Shown here piece by piece: positions 34,028 through 45,760 of a DNA stretch of 64,000 nt. The translations under genes were made by a program, and so were the position numbers. Source of the stretch: Hevea brasiliensis. Its lineage: Eukaryota; Streptophyta; Magnoliopsida; Malpighiales; Euphorbiaceae. Under the pieces are notes generated by a model. That model was not told the origin of the DNA, did not search any database, and saw only the letters and a list, made by a program, of their open reading frames with translations. Location of the stretch: assembly GCF_030052815.1 (NCBI RefSeq), contig NC_079503.1:44248735-44312734 (forward strand). Direction: 5' to 3'. How positions within the stretch are numbered: the stretch's first letter is position 1; each line of letters begins with the position of its first letter.

Positions 34028-37000
34028 TATAACACCCTCCCTGTAGCAACTCCGTACATTCTACTATTCCGGTGACCAGTGTTGGTCTGGACAGCTAGAA
34101 CGATCGGAAAAATATTTAAACTAAAGTGAGGAACCATAATTAACTCAAATATTAATAAGAAAAATTTAGTAAAAATTTTAGAAATAAAATACAACTAAGT
34201 CAAATGAGCCGGTGCCCAAGCGATGGGTAACCCAGAGGGAAGTTACGGTTCTCGCAACTAGGAACCCTAGACCCGGGGAAAAATTCATAAAATAATTTTT
34301 GGGACTCCAGAAAAGGGTCATTGAGGTTCCTATGGCATTAGAATGCCAAGAAAATATTTAGAAAAATTTTTCAATCTGCATGCATAATTTTGACCCGTTA
34401 AGCCAAACAGAGGGCATTTTGGTCATTTCGCCTTCAGAGACGATTTTTGGCCGACTTGTCCAGTTAAGTAAATAATTATTATGATCTAAAATATGAATAA
34501 ATATTGCTAAAAATTAAATTAAAAATGAATAGAAAAGAAAGAAAAAGAAAATGACTTAAATCCTTAATTATGACATCACTATGATGTCATTTAAATGCCC
34601 TCCACTAATCAGCATTCAACAACACAACAAAAATTCTTTAAAAAGGGAAAAATGACAAATTAAGAAACCAATTTCTGGTTTCTTCTTCCTCTTCAAGCCG
34701 TGACCCTCTCTTCCATCTCCCTCCATTAAAATTTCTTTCATCACTTCCATTTTCCAATGAATTTTCACTACAAAACCCTAGACATCTTTCATTAAAACTT
34801 GTCTATACCTCTTGGGGAAATGTTTGGCAGCCTAGAAAAGGAAAGAAAGTGAAGTTTAAGCTTGAGAAAATTCTGCCCTACAAGAGGTTAGTGCCTATCT
34901 ATACATGAATCTCTCTTATTCCATGTTAGAGACTTAAAATGAGTAAGGATTTGTGGATTAAATGAATAAAATTCATGTGTATGTACACTATGAATTTCGG
35001 CAGCCCTAAGGAAGGGATAAGATTGATTGTTTTTTATGGACTTAGAGTGGACTAGAGATCATGATTAAATAATATATATATATGTGGATAATGAATTAGT
35101 GAGGTAATTAAGGTATCTTGTGTAAATTCATAATGGGAATTAGGGTTTTGGGGGTGAAACTTGGACTTTGCTCATGAAATTGTGAGTGAACATTCTAATG
35201 GTCAATTAGTGACCATTTGAGGTAATTTGACCATAATTTGAAGTGAATTAGGGTATTACAAAATGAATTGGTATGCTGCCTAGTGAGGGCAGCAGGTGAG
35301 GCTGTGAGTCCAGCCTGTTTGGACTGCCATAACTCTGGCTGTGTAGGTTCAATTGGTATTTGGCCAATTGGACATGAAACTAGACATATAATGGCACAAT
35401 TTTGGTGAAGAAACCATACCTAAAAGACCAAAGCAAGTGGACCAAAAACTGGCCCCAATCCGAATGTCCTGCAACCAGATTCTGCAGAATGACCAAATGA
35501 ACAGTAATTGTTCATTTGGCCATAACTCATTGTAGAATGGCCCAATTGACCTGAAATTTTTACAGAAACAAGTTAAGATATAGAAAAACAACTTTCATGA
35601 AGAAACCTACCCCAAATTATGACCAGAACCTATCCAACAAGGTAGTTGCAGTCACTGTTCACTGCACTGTAGATATGGTCAGTTCTGCAATTTTTCAATC
35701 CGGCCAGCTGTGGTTTTTGGACCATAACTAGAGCTACAAAACTCCAAATGGAGTGATTCAAAAAAAGAAATTCAACTAGACAAAATAAGGAACAACTTTC
35801 ATGTTTATCATTTTCTCAAATTCTCACTGAAACAGCAACTAATGTAACAGTAAAATTTAGGTATGAAAACTGAAAAATTCTACTCCCTTAGTTTAAGCTT
35901 AGAAATGGTATTGGTGATTAATGCCAACAAGTTTTGAATGCAAAATGTGGTATGTTGGGAGTGTCAAAAGCAATGTACCTATTTTCAATGCAAAAGTCAA
36001 CATTTTTGTTGACTAATGAAGTGAATAGTAACATCAAAACTTGAAATTCAAAAATTGAAGAATTCTAAAGTATCAAATGCCCTAGTATACCTAACAAGAT
36101 TGGTTTGGATAGTTTGGCATGCCAATAGGGTTCAGTTAGCAGTACTGCACATGGCATTATGCTATTCTGTGATTTTATGGCTTTTAGCCTTTTTGACATT
36201 GTGTTGAGACTTGGCCTCGTGCCTCATATTATTTACAGCTTGTTAGCTGTTCTGTTGCACACCGGGAGATACATATGTGACCGATGGTGTGAAGGCCCGA
36301 GGTACTTGATACCCAGTGCCAGTTTACCCATTTATCCAATCCAGTCGTTCAGTATAGGTTACTTGGGCAACCAAAAGAATGAAAGTGGATAAAGTTAACG
36401 AAATAAATGATTATAACGAGTACAAAACAAGTAAAACATCGATACATTCAATGCATATTTATTACTGTTATTTCTTTTTATTTTATTATTGGCACCACTA
36501 AGCATATTTGCTTAGCGCGTTGCTTTTGCCACGCGTAGGTTCTGGAGATACTGATCGAGAGCCCAGTAGACCACAGACTGGGTGAGACCATCCTGCAGCT
36601 CTGCATAGTGTTCGTGTCACCTCACCATCTTCAGTGCATTGGTAGGACACTAGGTTTCATTTTGGTATTTTGTAACTAATTTTTATTTTATCATATGTAA
36701 TTGAACTTATGTAATGTATTTTGATGTCCATGTAAATAATGAAAATTGTGTTTATGAATGTAAAAATTTGAGTATTTATTTATTGCTTGTATATGAGTAT
36801 CATGAGAAATGAATGTTTGAGTAATGGAAAGGTTGTTGAAAATCATATTAAGACTTTGTTGATAAAATGGAGTTGGGATTGTTTGGAAATGATTTTGGAA
36901 GTGTTTTTCACAGTGTTCAAGAACTGCTTTCTCCATTTTTAGCCAGATCACTGGATTTTCTATAAAATTTTCGGAACCTCAAATAAATTATAATGTCAAT

Positions 37001-37138
37001 AAATGACTTAAATGAATTATATTTCACAAGTTATATTCAAAACTATGATAAAAATTAATTAAGAAAAAATAGAGTGTTCCGATACACCGTGTGACATAAC
37101 TTACTCGGATATACTGCAGACGGGTAAGGGGTGTCACA
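34028..37138 (+). repeat. 5' LTR of element C
   Basis: 3111 bp from TATAACACCC to GTGTCACA. Donor-like GTTAGT 34887-34892; TTCAG ending 36135; hairpin CTAAGCA/TGCTTAG at 36498-36515, followed by CGCGTAG ending 36538. The terminal stem is different in sequence but in the same place: 37089-37107 pairs with 37121-37139 at 17 of 19 positions. Three copies of the ~195-bp module are centred near 35349, 35542 and 35745. Confidence 0.95.
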
Positions 37139-37143
37139 CTTAG

Positions 37144-37156
37144 TGGTATCAGAGCA
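37144..37156 (+). other. Primer-binding site of element C
   Basis: TGGTATCAGAGCA, 5 bases after the LTR end: initiator tRNA-Met type. Confidence 0.9.
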
Positions 37157-37265
37157 CGGTTTAGGCGTTTCTGGGTCTAGATTGAGTCCATACCATGTAT
37201 TGCATTTGTAAGAGTCGAGGTGACACTAATGCAGATCTGTTTGTCTTTCTTATTTTGAATAGGAT

Positions 37266-38441
37266 ATGGACCTTACATCTAAGAGGGCAGTTGAGGAGGA
37301 AGTGGAGAGTCATGCTCCACCTGCAGCAGCTGAGACTGGGGGTATGGGAGAACCTACTCCGCTAGCTCAAGCAGAGCCTGCTCAGCCTCCACAGGCCATG
37401 TTCCAGCAAATGGCCGAATTCTTCAGACAAATGGATGGGGTAATGCCACCACCACCACCACCTCCACAACCAAAATCACACCTGGAAAAATTGAGAAAGT
37501 TTGGAGCAGTGGACTTCTTTGGCAAGAGAGAAGATGATTCTGTTGCAGCCGAGAATTGGTTGAACAAAACAGGCAGAGTTTTAAAACAACTCCACTGCAC
37601 TCCAGAGCAAAATTTAGAAGCTGCCATATCTTTGTTGCAAGATGATGCATATGAATGGTGGGACACGGTATCCAGTGAAGTGCAGCCAGAAGTTATAACT
37701 TGGGACTTCTTCCTCTCTGAATTTAAGAAGAAATATGTGGGTAGTGTATACCTGGAAGAGAGAAGAATAGAGTTCATTAATCTGAGGCAGAGACAGCTGT
37801 CAGTTGCCGAGTATGAAAAGGAATTTGTTAGATTGAGCCGCTACGGAAGGGAGATAGTCCCTAATGAGGCTGAAAGGTGTAAGAGATTTGAAGAGGGACT
37901 AAATGACAACATAAAGATCATGATCACTGCCTTGGGAATTACCGACTTCACTAAGTTAGTGGAAGCTGCAATAAAGGTTGAAAAAGTAAGAATCAGTGAG
38001 AAGACTAGAAGGGAAAGACAGCAGAAGAGGGGCCCAGATCAATCTAGTTCATCTCCTGCATTTGGGAAGAAGTTCAAGGGTCCACCTGCACAGAGTTCAG
38101 GTCAACCACAAGGTCAGGGTCAGTCTCAAGGGCCTAGGCCACAGTTTACCCCTAGGAGAGGTCAGTCCACACCATCAGTGGGCAGCTCTCCAGGGATGGG
38201 GTTCAGGGGACCAACCCCAGCATCTTCTGCATGTCCACATTGTTCGAAATGGCATAAGGGAGAGTGTTGGAGAGTGACTGGTGCCTGCTTAAGGTGTGGG
38301 TCAACAGAGCATCAGTTGAAGAACTGTCCACGCAGAACCACTACAGCTGCTCCAACGCAAAGCGCATGCACCGCCTCCCGACCACAAAGGGGTAGGAAAC
38401 TGCAAATGAGGCGTGGGATCATCTCGCAGGCTCAGATCTGA
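37266..38441 (+). CDS. gag: gag of element C
   Basis: An open frame of 391 codons from the first ATG after the primer site. N-terminal 70 residues: acidic, then a Pro run (MPPPPPPPQPK). Residues about 75-240 form the retrotransposon gag core (EWWDTVSSEV, RCKRFEEGL). A Gln/Gly/Ser-rich basic linker (about 250-320) leads to the nucleocapsid part with CPHCSKWHKGEC and a CCHC knuckle CLRCGSTEHQLKNC (38286-38327). The frame ends at TGA 38439-38441, but the same frame continues into protease, so gag and pol are separated only by one stop codon. The family makes virus-like particles in the cytoplasm. It may still encode protein. Confidence 0.85.
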   Translation: MDLTSKRAVEEEVESHAPPAAAETGGMGEPTPLAQAEPAQPPQAMFQQMAEFFRQMDGVMPPPPPPPQPKSHLEKLRKFGAVDFFGKREDDSVAAENWLNKTGRVLKQLHCTPEQNLEAAISLLQDDAYEWWDTVSSEVQPEVITWDFFLSEFKKKYVGSVYLEERRIEFINLRQRQLSVAEYEKEFVRLSRYGREIVPNEAERCKRFEEGLNDNIKIMITALGITDFTKLVEAAIKVEKVRISEKTRRERQQKRGPDQSSSSPAFGKKFKGPPAQSSGQPQGQGQSQGPRPQFTPRRGQSTPSVGSSPGMGFRGPTPASSACPHCSKWHKGECWRVTGACLRCGSTEHQLKNCPRRTTTAAPTQSACTASRPQRGRKLQMRRGIISQAQI

Positions 38442-40019
38442 GCGCAGAGAGGCCTCGATAATGCACCACCTGCTAGAGCTTATGCCATGAGAGCTCAGGA
38501 GGAGCAAGATGCCCCGGACGTCATAAGGGGTACGTTCTCCCTCTACAATACATCTGTGCATGCATTAGTGGATCCAGGATCCACTCATTCATACATCTGC
38601 ATCAACCTACCCGTAGAAAGGGGGATACTAGTAGGGGAGAGTGACCAAGACATTCTGGCCACTAATCCATTGGGCCACAATGTAGTGGTGAACAAAGTAT
38701 ACAAGGGTTGCCCGTTAAGGATTCAGGGGTATGAATTTTTGGTAGACCTGATTGAGTTGCCCTTCCACGAGTTTGACGTGATTTTGGGAATGGATTGGTT
38801 GTCACGTCATCAGGCAATAGTTGATTGTAAACTGAAGAGGATTTCTTTGAAAACTTCTGAGGGTAATGAGATTACAGTTGTGGGGGAAAGGACAGATTTC
38901 TTGTCCAATGTCATCTCAGCCACAGTTGCAAGAAAAATGATGAGAAAAGGCTGTGAAGCCTACCTAGCACATGTGGTGGATACTAGGCAAGCTAAGCCAA
39001 ACCTGAGTGATATACCCACAGTAAGAGACTTCCTAGAGGTATTTCCTAAAGAGTTGCCAGGTTTGCCACCAGAAAGAGAAGTTGAATTTGCTATTGAGAC
39101 ACTGCCGGGTACAGCACCCATTTCCATTACTCCTTATAGGATGGCACCCACTGAATTGAGGGAGTTAAAAACTCAGTTGCAAGAGTTGCTTGATAAGGGG
39201 TTCATACGCCCCAGTGTGTCACCATGGGGAGCTCCAGTGCTGTTTGTGAAGAAGAAGGATGGGACTTTGAGGCTTTGCATTGATTACCGGCAGTTGAATA
39301 AAGTGACTGTGAAGAACAAATATCCGTTGCCTAGAATTGATGATCTGTTTGATCAGTTGAAGGGAGCAGGAGTATTTTCTAAGATTGATCTCAGATCAGG
39401 GTATCATCAGTTGAGGGTGAAGGATGTAGATGTGCCAAAGACTGCATTCAGGACCCGGTATGGGCATTATGAGTTTCTGGTGATGCCCTTTGGCCTAACA
39501 AATGCACCAGCAGCATTTATGGACCTTATGAACCGTATCTTCCATCCATACCTAGATCGGTTCATAGTGGTCTTTATTGATGATATTCTGGTGTACTCCA
39601 AGACCAGGGAAGAACATGATGAGCATTTGAGGATTATTTTGCAAACCCTGAGAGAAAAGAAGCTGTGTGCTAAGTTGTCAAAGTGTGACTTTTGGTTAAA
39701 TAAAATTGCATTCCTTGGACACATAGTGTCAGTTGATGGGATTAGGGTGGATCCCAAGAAAATAGAAGCAGTGATGGAATGGAAGCCTCCCAGAAATACA
39801 ACTGAGGTCAGAAGCTTCTTGGGGCTAGCTGGGTATTACAGGAGATTTGTAAAGGGATTTTCCTTAATAGCTGCTCCAATGACCAAGTTGTTACACAAGA
39901 ATGTCAGATTTGACTGGAATGACAAGTGTCAGACCAGTTTTGAAAAGTTGAAGGCTATGTTGACAGAGGCACCAGCAGCAACACACCAAAGGTCGTCGAA
40001 AGGACTTTGTGGTCTATAG
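38442..40019 (+). pseudogene. pol: pol of element C: protease and reverse transcriptase
   Basis: Same frame as gag, open from 38442 to TAG at 40017-40019. Protease: active-site DPGS at 38571-38582 ([11 protein letters not shown]). Linker: [18 protein letters not shown]. Reverse transcriptase: [40 protein letters not shown], catalytic FIDD at 39573-39584, then the connection [15 protein letters not shown]. All main motifs are present in one open frame of about 525 codons. A small indel near 39975-39990 throws the frame off just before RNase H, so this is a recent pseudogene. Confidence 0.9.
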
Positions 40020-40401
40020 TGATGCCTCTCATAATGGGTTAGGGTGTGTATTAATGCAAGAGGGAAAAGTGGTCACTTATGCTTCTAGGCAGCTAAGGCC
40101 ACATGAACAGAATTACCCTACCCATGATCTAGAGCTTACAGCAATTATCTTCGCACTGAAAATATGGAGGCATTACTTGTATGGTGAAAAGTGCTACATT
40201 TACACAGACCACAAAAGCCTAAAATACTTGCCAACCCAGAAGGAGCTCAACCTTAGACAGAGACGATGGATTGAGTTCCTGAAGGACTATGATTGTGTAA
40301 TTGACTACCATCCTGGGAAGGCAAATGTAGTTGCTGATGCTTTGAGCAGAAAATCCATGACAGCTTTGAGATCATTGAATGCCCGTCTATCTTTGGTTTG
40401 A
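39990..40401 (+). pseudogene. pol of element C: RNase H
   Basis: Frame 40009-40401 reads [43 protein letters not shown] and ADALSRKS: the D-E-D-D pattern of Ty3 RNase H with its usual ending. It is in another frame from the reverse transcriptase because of the indel just upstream, and ends at an in-frame TGA (40399-40401), after which the same frame continues into integrase. Degrades RNA in RNA/DNA hybrids during replication. Confidence 0.9.
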
Positions 40402-41390
40402 GATGGAGCTATTTTGGCTGAGTTGCAAGTGAGGCCAAACCTGCTACAACAGATTTTAGATGGGCAAAAGGCAGATGAAAAGTTAATGGCTAGTATGAGC
40501 AAAATCTCAGAGGGAAAAGCAACTGACTATGAGGTGAAAGCAGATGGGTGTCTGTACTACAAAGGAAGACTGTGTGTACCAGATGATGGGGAATTGAAGG
40601 CCAATATTCCACACATCAGTGTATATGCTATGCACTCAGGAAGTACAAAGATGTATCATGATTTGAAGCTTCAGTATTGGTGGCTTGGTATGAAGAAGGA
40701 CATAGCTGACTATGTGACTAAATGTTTGACATGTTAGCAAGTCAAGGCAGAACATCAAGTTCCATCGGGTTTGCTACAGCCTATACGCATACCTGAATGG
40801 AAATGGGATCGGGTTACCATGGATTTTGTAAGTGGTCTACCTCTCACCCAGAAGAAACATGATGCAGTATGGGTGATAGTAGATAGATTGACTAAGTCAG
40901 CACACTTTCGCCGATTAGACCGACTACTCACCGGAGAAGTTAGCGATTGTATATCGCTGAGATAGTTAGACTGCATGGAATTCCACTTTCCATCATATCT
41001 GATCGAGACCCAAGGTTTTCATCGAGATTTTGGAAGAAGTTGCATGAGTCCTTGGGTACACAACTCCACTTCAGCACAGCATTCCATCCTCAGACGGATG
41101 GGCAATCCGAAAGAGTAATCCAGGTCCTTGAGGATATGCTGAGGGGTTGTGTCATTGAGTTAGAGGGAAGTTGGGATAGATACCTCCCACTGGCAGAATT
41201 TGCATACAACAATAACTACCAAGCTAGTATCCAAATGGCCCCGTATGAAGCACTGTATGGGAGGAAATGTAGAACTCCAGTGCCGGATGAATTGGGTGAA
41301 GACAAATCGGTGGGGCGGATCCGTGAAACAGATCGAGGAGAAAGTGAAACTAATCAAAGCCAATCTGAAGGTTGCCTCGCATGCATGTAA
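40402..41390 (+). pseudogene. pol of element C: integrase
   Basis: Zinc-binding HHCC region at about 40600-40740 (HSGSTKMYHDL...CLTC), with TAG at 40735-40737 where a Gln codon is expected. Catalytic core: DFVSGLP (first Asp), a frameshift near 40905-40945, then [14 protein letters not shown] (second Asp) and [15 protein letters not shown] (Glu). A second frameshift lies near 41285-41330. The enzyme inserts cDNA into chromatin. Three lesions make it non-functional. Confidence 0.9.
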
Positions 41391-41877
41391 ATCTTATGCC
41401 GACCTGAAGAGAAAAGAAATAGAATATGTGGTTGGCAACAAAGTGTTCCTCAAGGTGTCACCGTGGAAGAAGGTATTGAGGTTTGGAAGAAAAGGTAAGT
41501 TAAGCCCTAGGTTCATTGGCCCATATGATGTCATTGAACGTGTGGGTCCAGTGGCCTATAGGCTAGCTTTACCACCAGAGCTAGACAAGATCCACAATGT
41601 GTTCCACGTGTCCATGCTCAGAAGATACCGCTCAGATCCTTCACATGTCATCTCCAGGGAAGAAATTGAAATACAGCCGGATTTGACATATGAAGAAGAA
41701 CCTCTACGGATCCTGGCTTGGGAAGTGAAAGAGTTGAGAAATAAGCAGATTCCACTGGTGAAAGTGCTTTGGAGGCACCACAACACCGAGAAGGCAACTT
41801 GGGAAAGTGAAGAAACGATGAGGCAACAGTTCCCTCAACTGTTTAGACGTAAATTTCGAGGACGAAATTTAAATTAG
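41330..41877 (+). pseudogene. pol of element C: integrase C-terminus and chromodomain
   Basis: Open to the end of pol. It shows the GPY/F region (GRKGKLSPRFIGPYDVIERV), HNVFHVSMLRRY and a C-terminal chromodomain (about 41700-41840: LAWEVKELRNKQIPLVKVLW, ATWESEE). The chromodomain of chromoviruses is known to steer integration toward heterochromatin, consistent with the dense nesting here. It ends KFRGRNLN at TAG 41875-41877. Confidence 0.9.
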
Positions 41878-41886
41878 AGGAAGAGT
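41849..41886 (+). other. Inverted-repeat motif and polypurine tract of element C
   Basis: TAAATTTCGAGGACGAAATT is a near-perfect inverted repeat that also closes pol. I recall AATTTCGAGGACGAAATT as widespread just before the polypurine tract of Tekay/Del elements. The purine tract AGAGGAAGAG follows and abuts the LTR at 41887. A (3244-3257) and B (49115-49131) have decayed forms. Confidence 0.75.
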
Positions 41887-44800
41887 TGTATCACCCTCCT
41901 CAGAGCAACTCAGACATTCTCATCGCCCGGGACCAGTGTTGGTCCGGACAGCTAGAACGATCGGAAAAATATTTAAACTAAAGTGAGGGACCATAATTAA
42001 CTCAAATATTAATAAGAAAAATTTAGTAAAAATTTTAGAAATAAAATACAACTAAGTCAAATGAGCCGGTGCCCAAGCGATGGGTAACCCAGAGGGAAGT
42101 TGCGGTTCTCGCAACTAGGAGCCCTAGACCCGGGGAAAAATTCATAAAATAATTTTTGGGACTCCAGAAAAGGGCCATTGAGGTTCCTATGACATTAGAA
42201 TGCCAAGAAAATATTTAGAAAAACTTTTCAATCGGTACAGACAATTTTGACCCGTTAAGCCAAACGGAGGGCATTTTGGTCATTTCGCCTTCAGAGACGA
42301 TTTTTGGCCGACTTGTCCAGTTAATTAAATAATTATTATGATCTAAAATATGAATAAATATTGCTAAAAATTAAATTAAAAATGAATAGAAAAGAAAGAA
42401 AAAGAAAATGACTTAAATCCTTAATTATGACATCACTATGATGTCATTTAAATGCCCTCCACTAATCAACATTCAACAACACAACAAAAATTCTTTAAAA
42501 AAGGAAAAATGACAAATTGAGAAACCAATTTCTGGTTTCTTCTTCCTCTTCAAGCCGTGACCCTCTCTTCCATTTCCCTCCATTAAAATTTCTTTCATCA
42601 CTTCAATTTTCCCATGAATTTTCACTACAAAACCCTAGACATCTTTCATTAAAACTTGTCTATACCTCTTGGGGAAGTGTTTGGTAGCCTAGAAAAGGAA
42701 AGAAAGTGAAGTTAAGCTTGAAAAAATTCTACCCTACAAGAGGTTAGTGCCTATCTATACATAAATCTCTCTTATTCCATGTTAGAGACTTAAAATGAGT
42801 AAGGATTTGTGGATTAAATGAATAAAATTCATGTGTATGTACACTATGAATTTCGGCAGCCCTAAGGAAGGGATAAGATTGATTGTTTTTGATGGACTTA
42901 GAGTGGACTAGAGATCATGATTAAAGAATATATATATGTGGATAATGAATTAGTGAGGTAATTAAGGTATCTTGTGTAAATTCATAATGGGAATTAGGGT
43001 TTTGGGGGTGAAACTTGGACTTTGCTCATGAATGGTGAGTGAACATTCTAATGGTCAATTAGTGACCATTTGAGGTAAGTTGACCATAATTTGAAGTGAA
43101 TTAGGGTATTACAAAATGAATTGGTATGCTGCCTAGTGAGGGCAGCAGGTGAGGCTGTGATTCCAGCCTGTTTGGACTGCCATAACTCTGGCTGTGTAGG
43201 TTAAATTGGTGTTTGGCCAATTGGACATGAAACTAGACATATAATGGCACAATTTTGGTGAAGAAACCATGCCCAAAAGACCAAAGCAAGTGGACCAAAA
43301 ACTGGCCCCAATCCGGATGTCCTACAACCAGATTCTGCAGAATGACCAAATGAACAGTAATTGTTCATTTGGCCAGAACTCATTGTAGAATGGCCCAATT
43401 GACCTGAAAGTTTTACAGCAACAAGTTAAGATATATACAAACAACTTTTATGAAGAAACCTACCCCAAATTATGACCAGAACCTATCCAACAAGGCAGTT
43501 GCAGTCACTATTCACTGCACTGTAGATATGGTCAGTTCTGCAATTTTTCAATCCGGCCAGCTGTGGTTTTTGGACCATAACTGGAGCTACAAAACTCCAA
43601 TGGAGTGATTCAAAAAAAGAAATTCAACTAGACAAAATAAGGAACAACTTTCATGTTTATCATTTTCTCAAATTCTCACTGCAACAGCAACTAATAGAAT
43701 AGTAAAGTTTAGGTATGAAAACTGAAAAATTCTGCTCCCTTAGTTTAAGCTTAGAAATGGTATTGGTGATTAATGCCAACAAGTTTTGAATGCAAAATGT
43801 GGTATGTTGGGAGTGTCAAAACCAATGTACCTATTTTCTCTGCAAAAGTCAACATTTTTGTTGACTAATGAAGTGAATAGTAACATCAAAACTTGAAATT
43901 CAAAAATTGAAGAATTCTAAAGTATCAAATGCCCTAGTATACCTAACAAGATTTGTTTGGATAGTTTGGCATGGCAATAGGGTTCAGTTAGCATACTGCA
44001 CATGGCATTATGCCATTCTGTGATTTTATGGCTTTTAGCCATTTTGACATTGTGTTGAGACTTGGCCTCGTGCCTCATATTATTTACAGTTTGTTAGCTG
44101 TTCTGTTGCACACCGGGAGATACATATGTGACCGATGGTGTGACGGCCCGAGGTACTTGATACCCAAAGGCGGTTACCCGCTTATCCATCCGATCGCTCA
44201 AGATAGGTTACTTGGGCAACCAAAAGAATGAAAGTGGATAAAGTTAACAAAATAAATGATTATAACGAGTACAAAACAAGTAAAACATCGATACATTCAA
44301 TGCATATTTATTACTGTTATTTCTTTTTATTTTATTATTGGCACCACTAAGCATATTTGCTTAGCGCGTTGCTTTTGCCACGCGTAGGTTCTGGAGATAT
44401 TGATCGAGAGCCCAGTAGACCGCAGACTGGGTGAGACCATCCTGCAGCTCTGCATAGTGTCCGTGTCACCTCACCATCTTCAGTGCATTGGTAGGACACT
44501 AGGTTTCATTTTGGTATTTTGTAACTAATTTTTATTTTCTCATATGTAATTGAACTTATGTAATGTATTTTGATGTCCATGTAAATAATGAAAATTGTGT
44601 TTATGAATGTAAAAATTTGAGTATTTATTTATTGCTTGTACATGAGTATCATGAGAAATGAATGTTTGAGTAATGGAAAGGTTGTTGAAAATCATATTAA
44701 GACTTTGTTGATAAAATGGAGTTGGGATTGTTTGGAAATGATTTTGGAAGTGTTTTTCACAGGTTCCGAAGAACTGTTTTCTCCATTTTTAGCCGGTACT

Positions 44801-44991
44801 CTTCCGGATTTTCTATAAAATTTTCGGAACCTCAAATAAATTATAATGTCAATAAATGACTTAAATGAATTATATTTCACAAGTTATATTCAAAACTATG
44901 ATAAAAATTAATTAAGAAAAAATAGAGTGTTCCGGTACACCGTGTGACATAACTTACTCGGATATACTGTAGACGGGTAAGGGGTGTCACA
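41887..44991 (+). repeat. 3' LTR of element C
   Basis: 3105 bp, TGTATCACCC to GTGTCACA. Nearly identical to 34028-37138 except for three clusters of differences: the first ~65 bp, 44166-44214 and about 44760-44815. Donor-like GTTAGT 42743-42748; TTCAG ending 43987; hairpin near 44350; terminal stem in the last ~55 bases. Confidence 0.95.
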
Positions 44992-44996
44992 AAAAC

Positions 44997-45760
44997 CATT
45001 CCTCATACTTTGGTGGAACCTCCAGTACTAACCTGGGATGACTTTTTGCAAGAGTTCAGACAAAAATGTCCCAGATGCCAATGTGGACTAGAAGCTACAT
45101 GAGTTCTTAAGTCTGAAACAGGGAAGTAGATCAGTGGCAAAATATGAAAGGGAGTTTTCCTGCCTGAGCCACTATACTGGAAGTCTCCTTTCTACTAGCA
45201 GGAAAAGATGTAAAAGGTTTGAAACCGGCTTGAAGCCTAGTATTAGATTACAGGTGTTTGGATTCAAACATACTAACTTCTTTGAGCTTATTTCTCAAGC
45301 ACTTGAATTAGAAAGAATTGAGTCAAAAGCGGCCCTAGAGAAAAAGAAATCAAAGAAGATAGAAAAAGAGAAAGAGGGAAAGTCAGTGGATCAGAGTTCC
45401 AGTGGTCCTACAGGAAAGAGAAAGAACTTTGGGGGACACAGCAGGGGTAGTAAAAAGTTCGATAGGGAAAGATTTTCAGGACAAAGACCTCCTCCATCTG
45501 GTCAGCAGACTACTAGAAGTTCCTACCCTCCCTGCCAATGTGAAACTTATGGAAGAAACCATGGTGGGGTATGCTACAAGGCCACAGGAGCCTGTTATAA
45601 CTGTGGAGGCACAGGACACTTTGCCAAAGATTGCACCAGTGCCCGTAGAGTTAGGCCACCTCCTACTATTGCTGAAGGGTAAGTTCAGAATCCTACCACC
45701 AGAGATTCATAACTACCTAGCAGAGGTAGAGGCAGGGGTAGAGGTAGTCTAGCAAGCAGC
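44997..45760 (+). pseudogene. gag: gag pseudogene of element B, 3' part
   Basis: Continues the gag cut at 34027. The frame 45134-45682 is open for 182 codons: gag core end (RCKRFETGLKPS), a Lys-rich helix, a Ser/Gly/Arg linker, then CCHC knuckle CYNCGGTGHFAKDC at 45593-45634. The part before 45134 is shifted (extra base near 45064-45090). Sequence is close to element A gag. Confidence 0.85.

Larger units (their letters stand above)
34028..44991 (+). mobile_element. Element C: near-complete young Ty3/gypsy chromovirus nested in B gag
   Basis: 10,964 bp with two LTRs, primer site, open gag, pol with few lesions and polypurine tract. Target-site duplication AAAAC at 34023-34027 and 44992-44996. 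By eye the LTR bodies are about 98% alike: in about 250 bp from 34098 I count five differences, all transitions. It is the youngest complete insertion in the window. Chromodomain after integrase places it with chromoviruses; the overall plan suits the Tekay/Del clade. Confidence 0.95.

Noticed and set aside
37382..37777. Minus-strand frame opposite gag of C, and 39757-39467 and 47005-46670 opposite RT
   Set aside because: Shadow frames of well-supported gag and RT on the plus strand.
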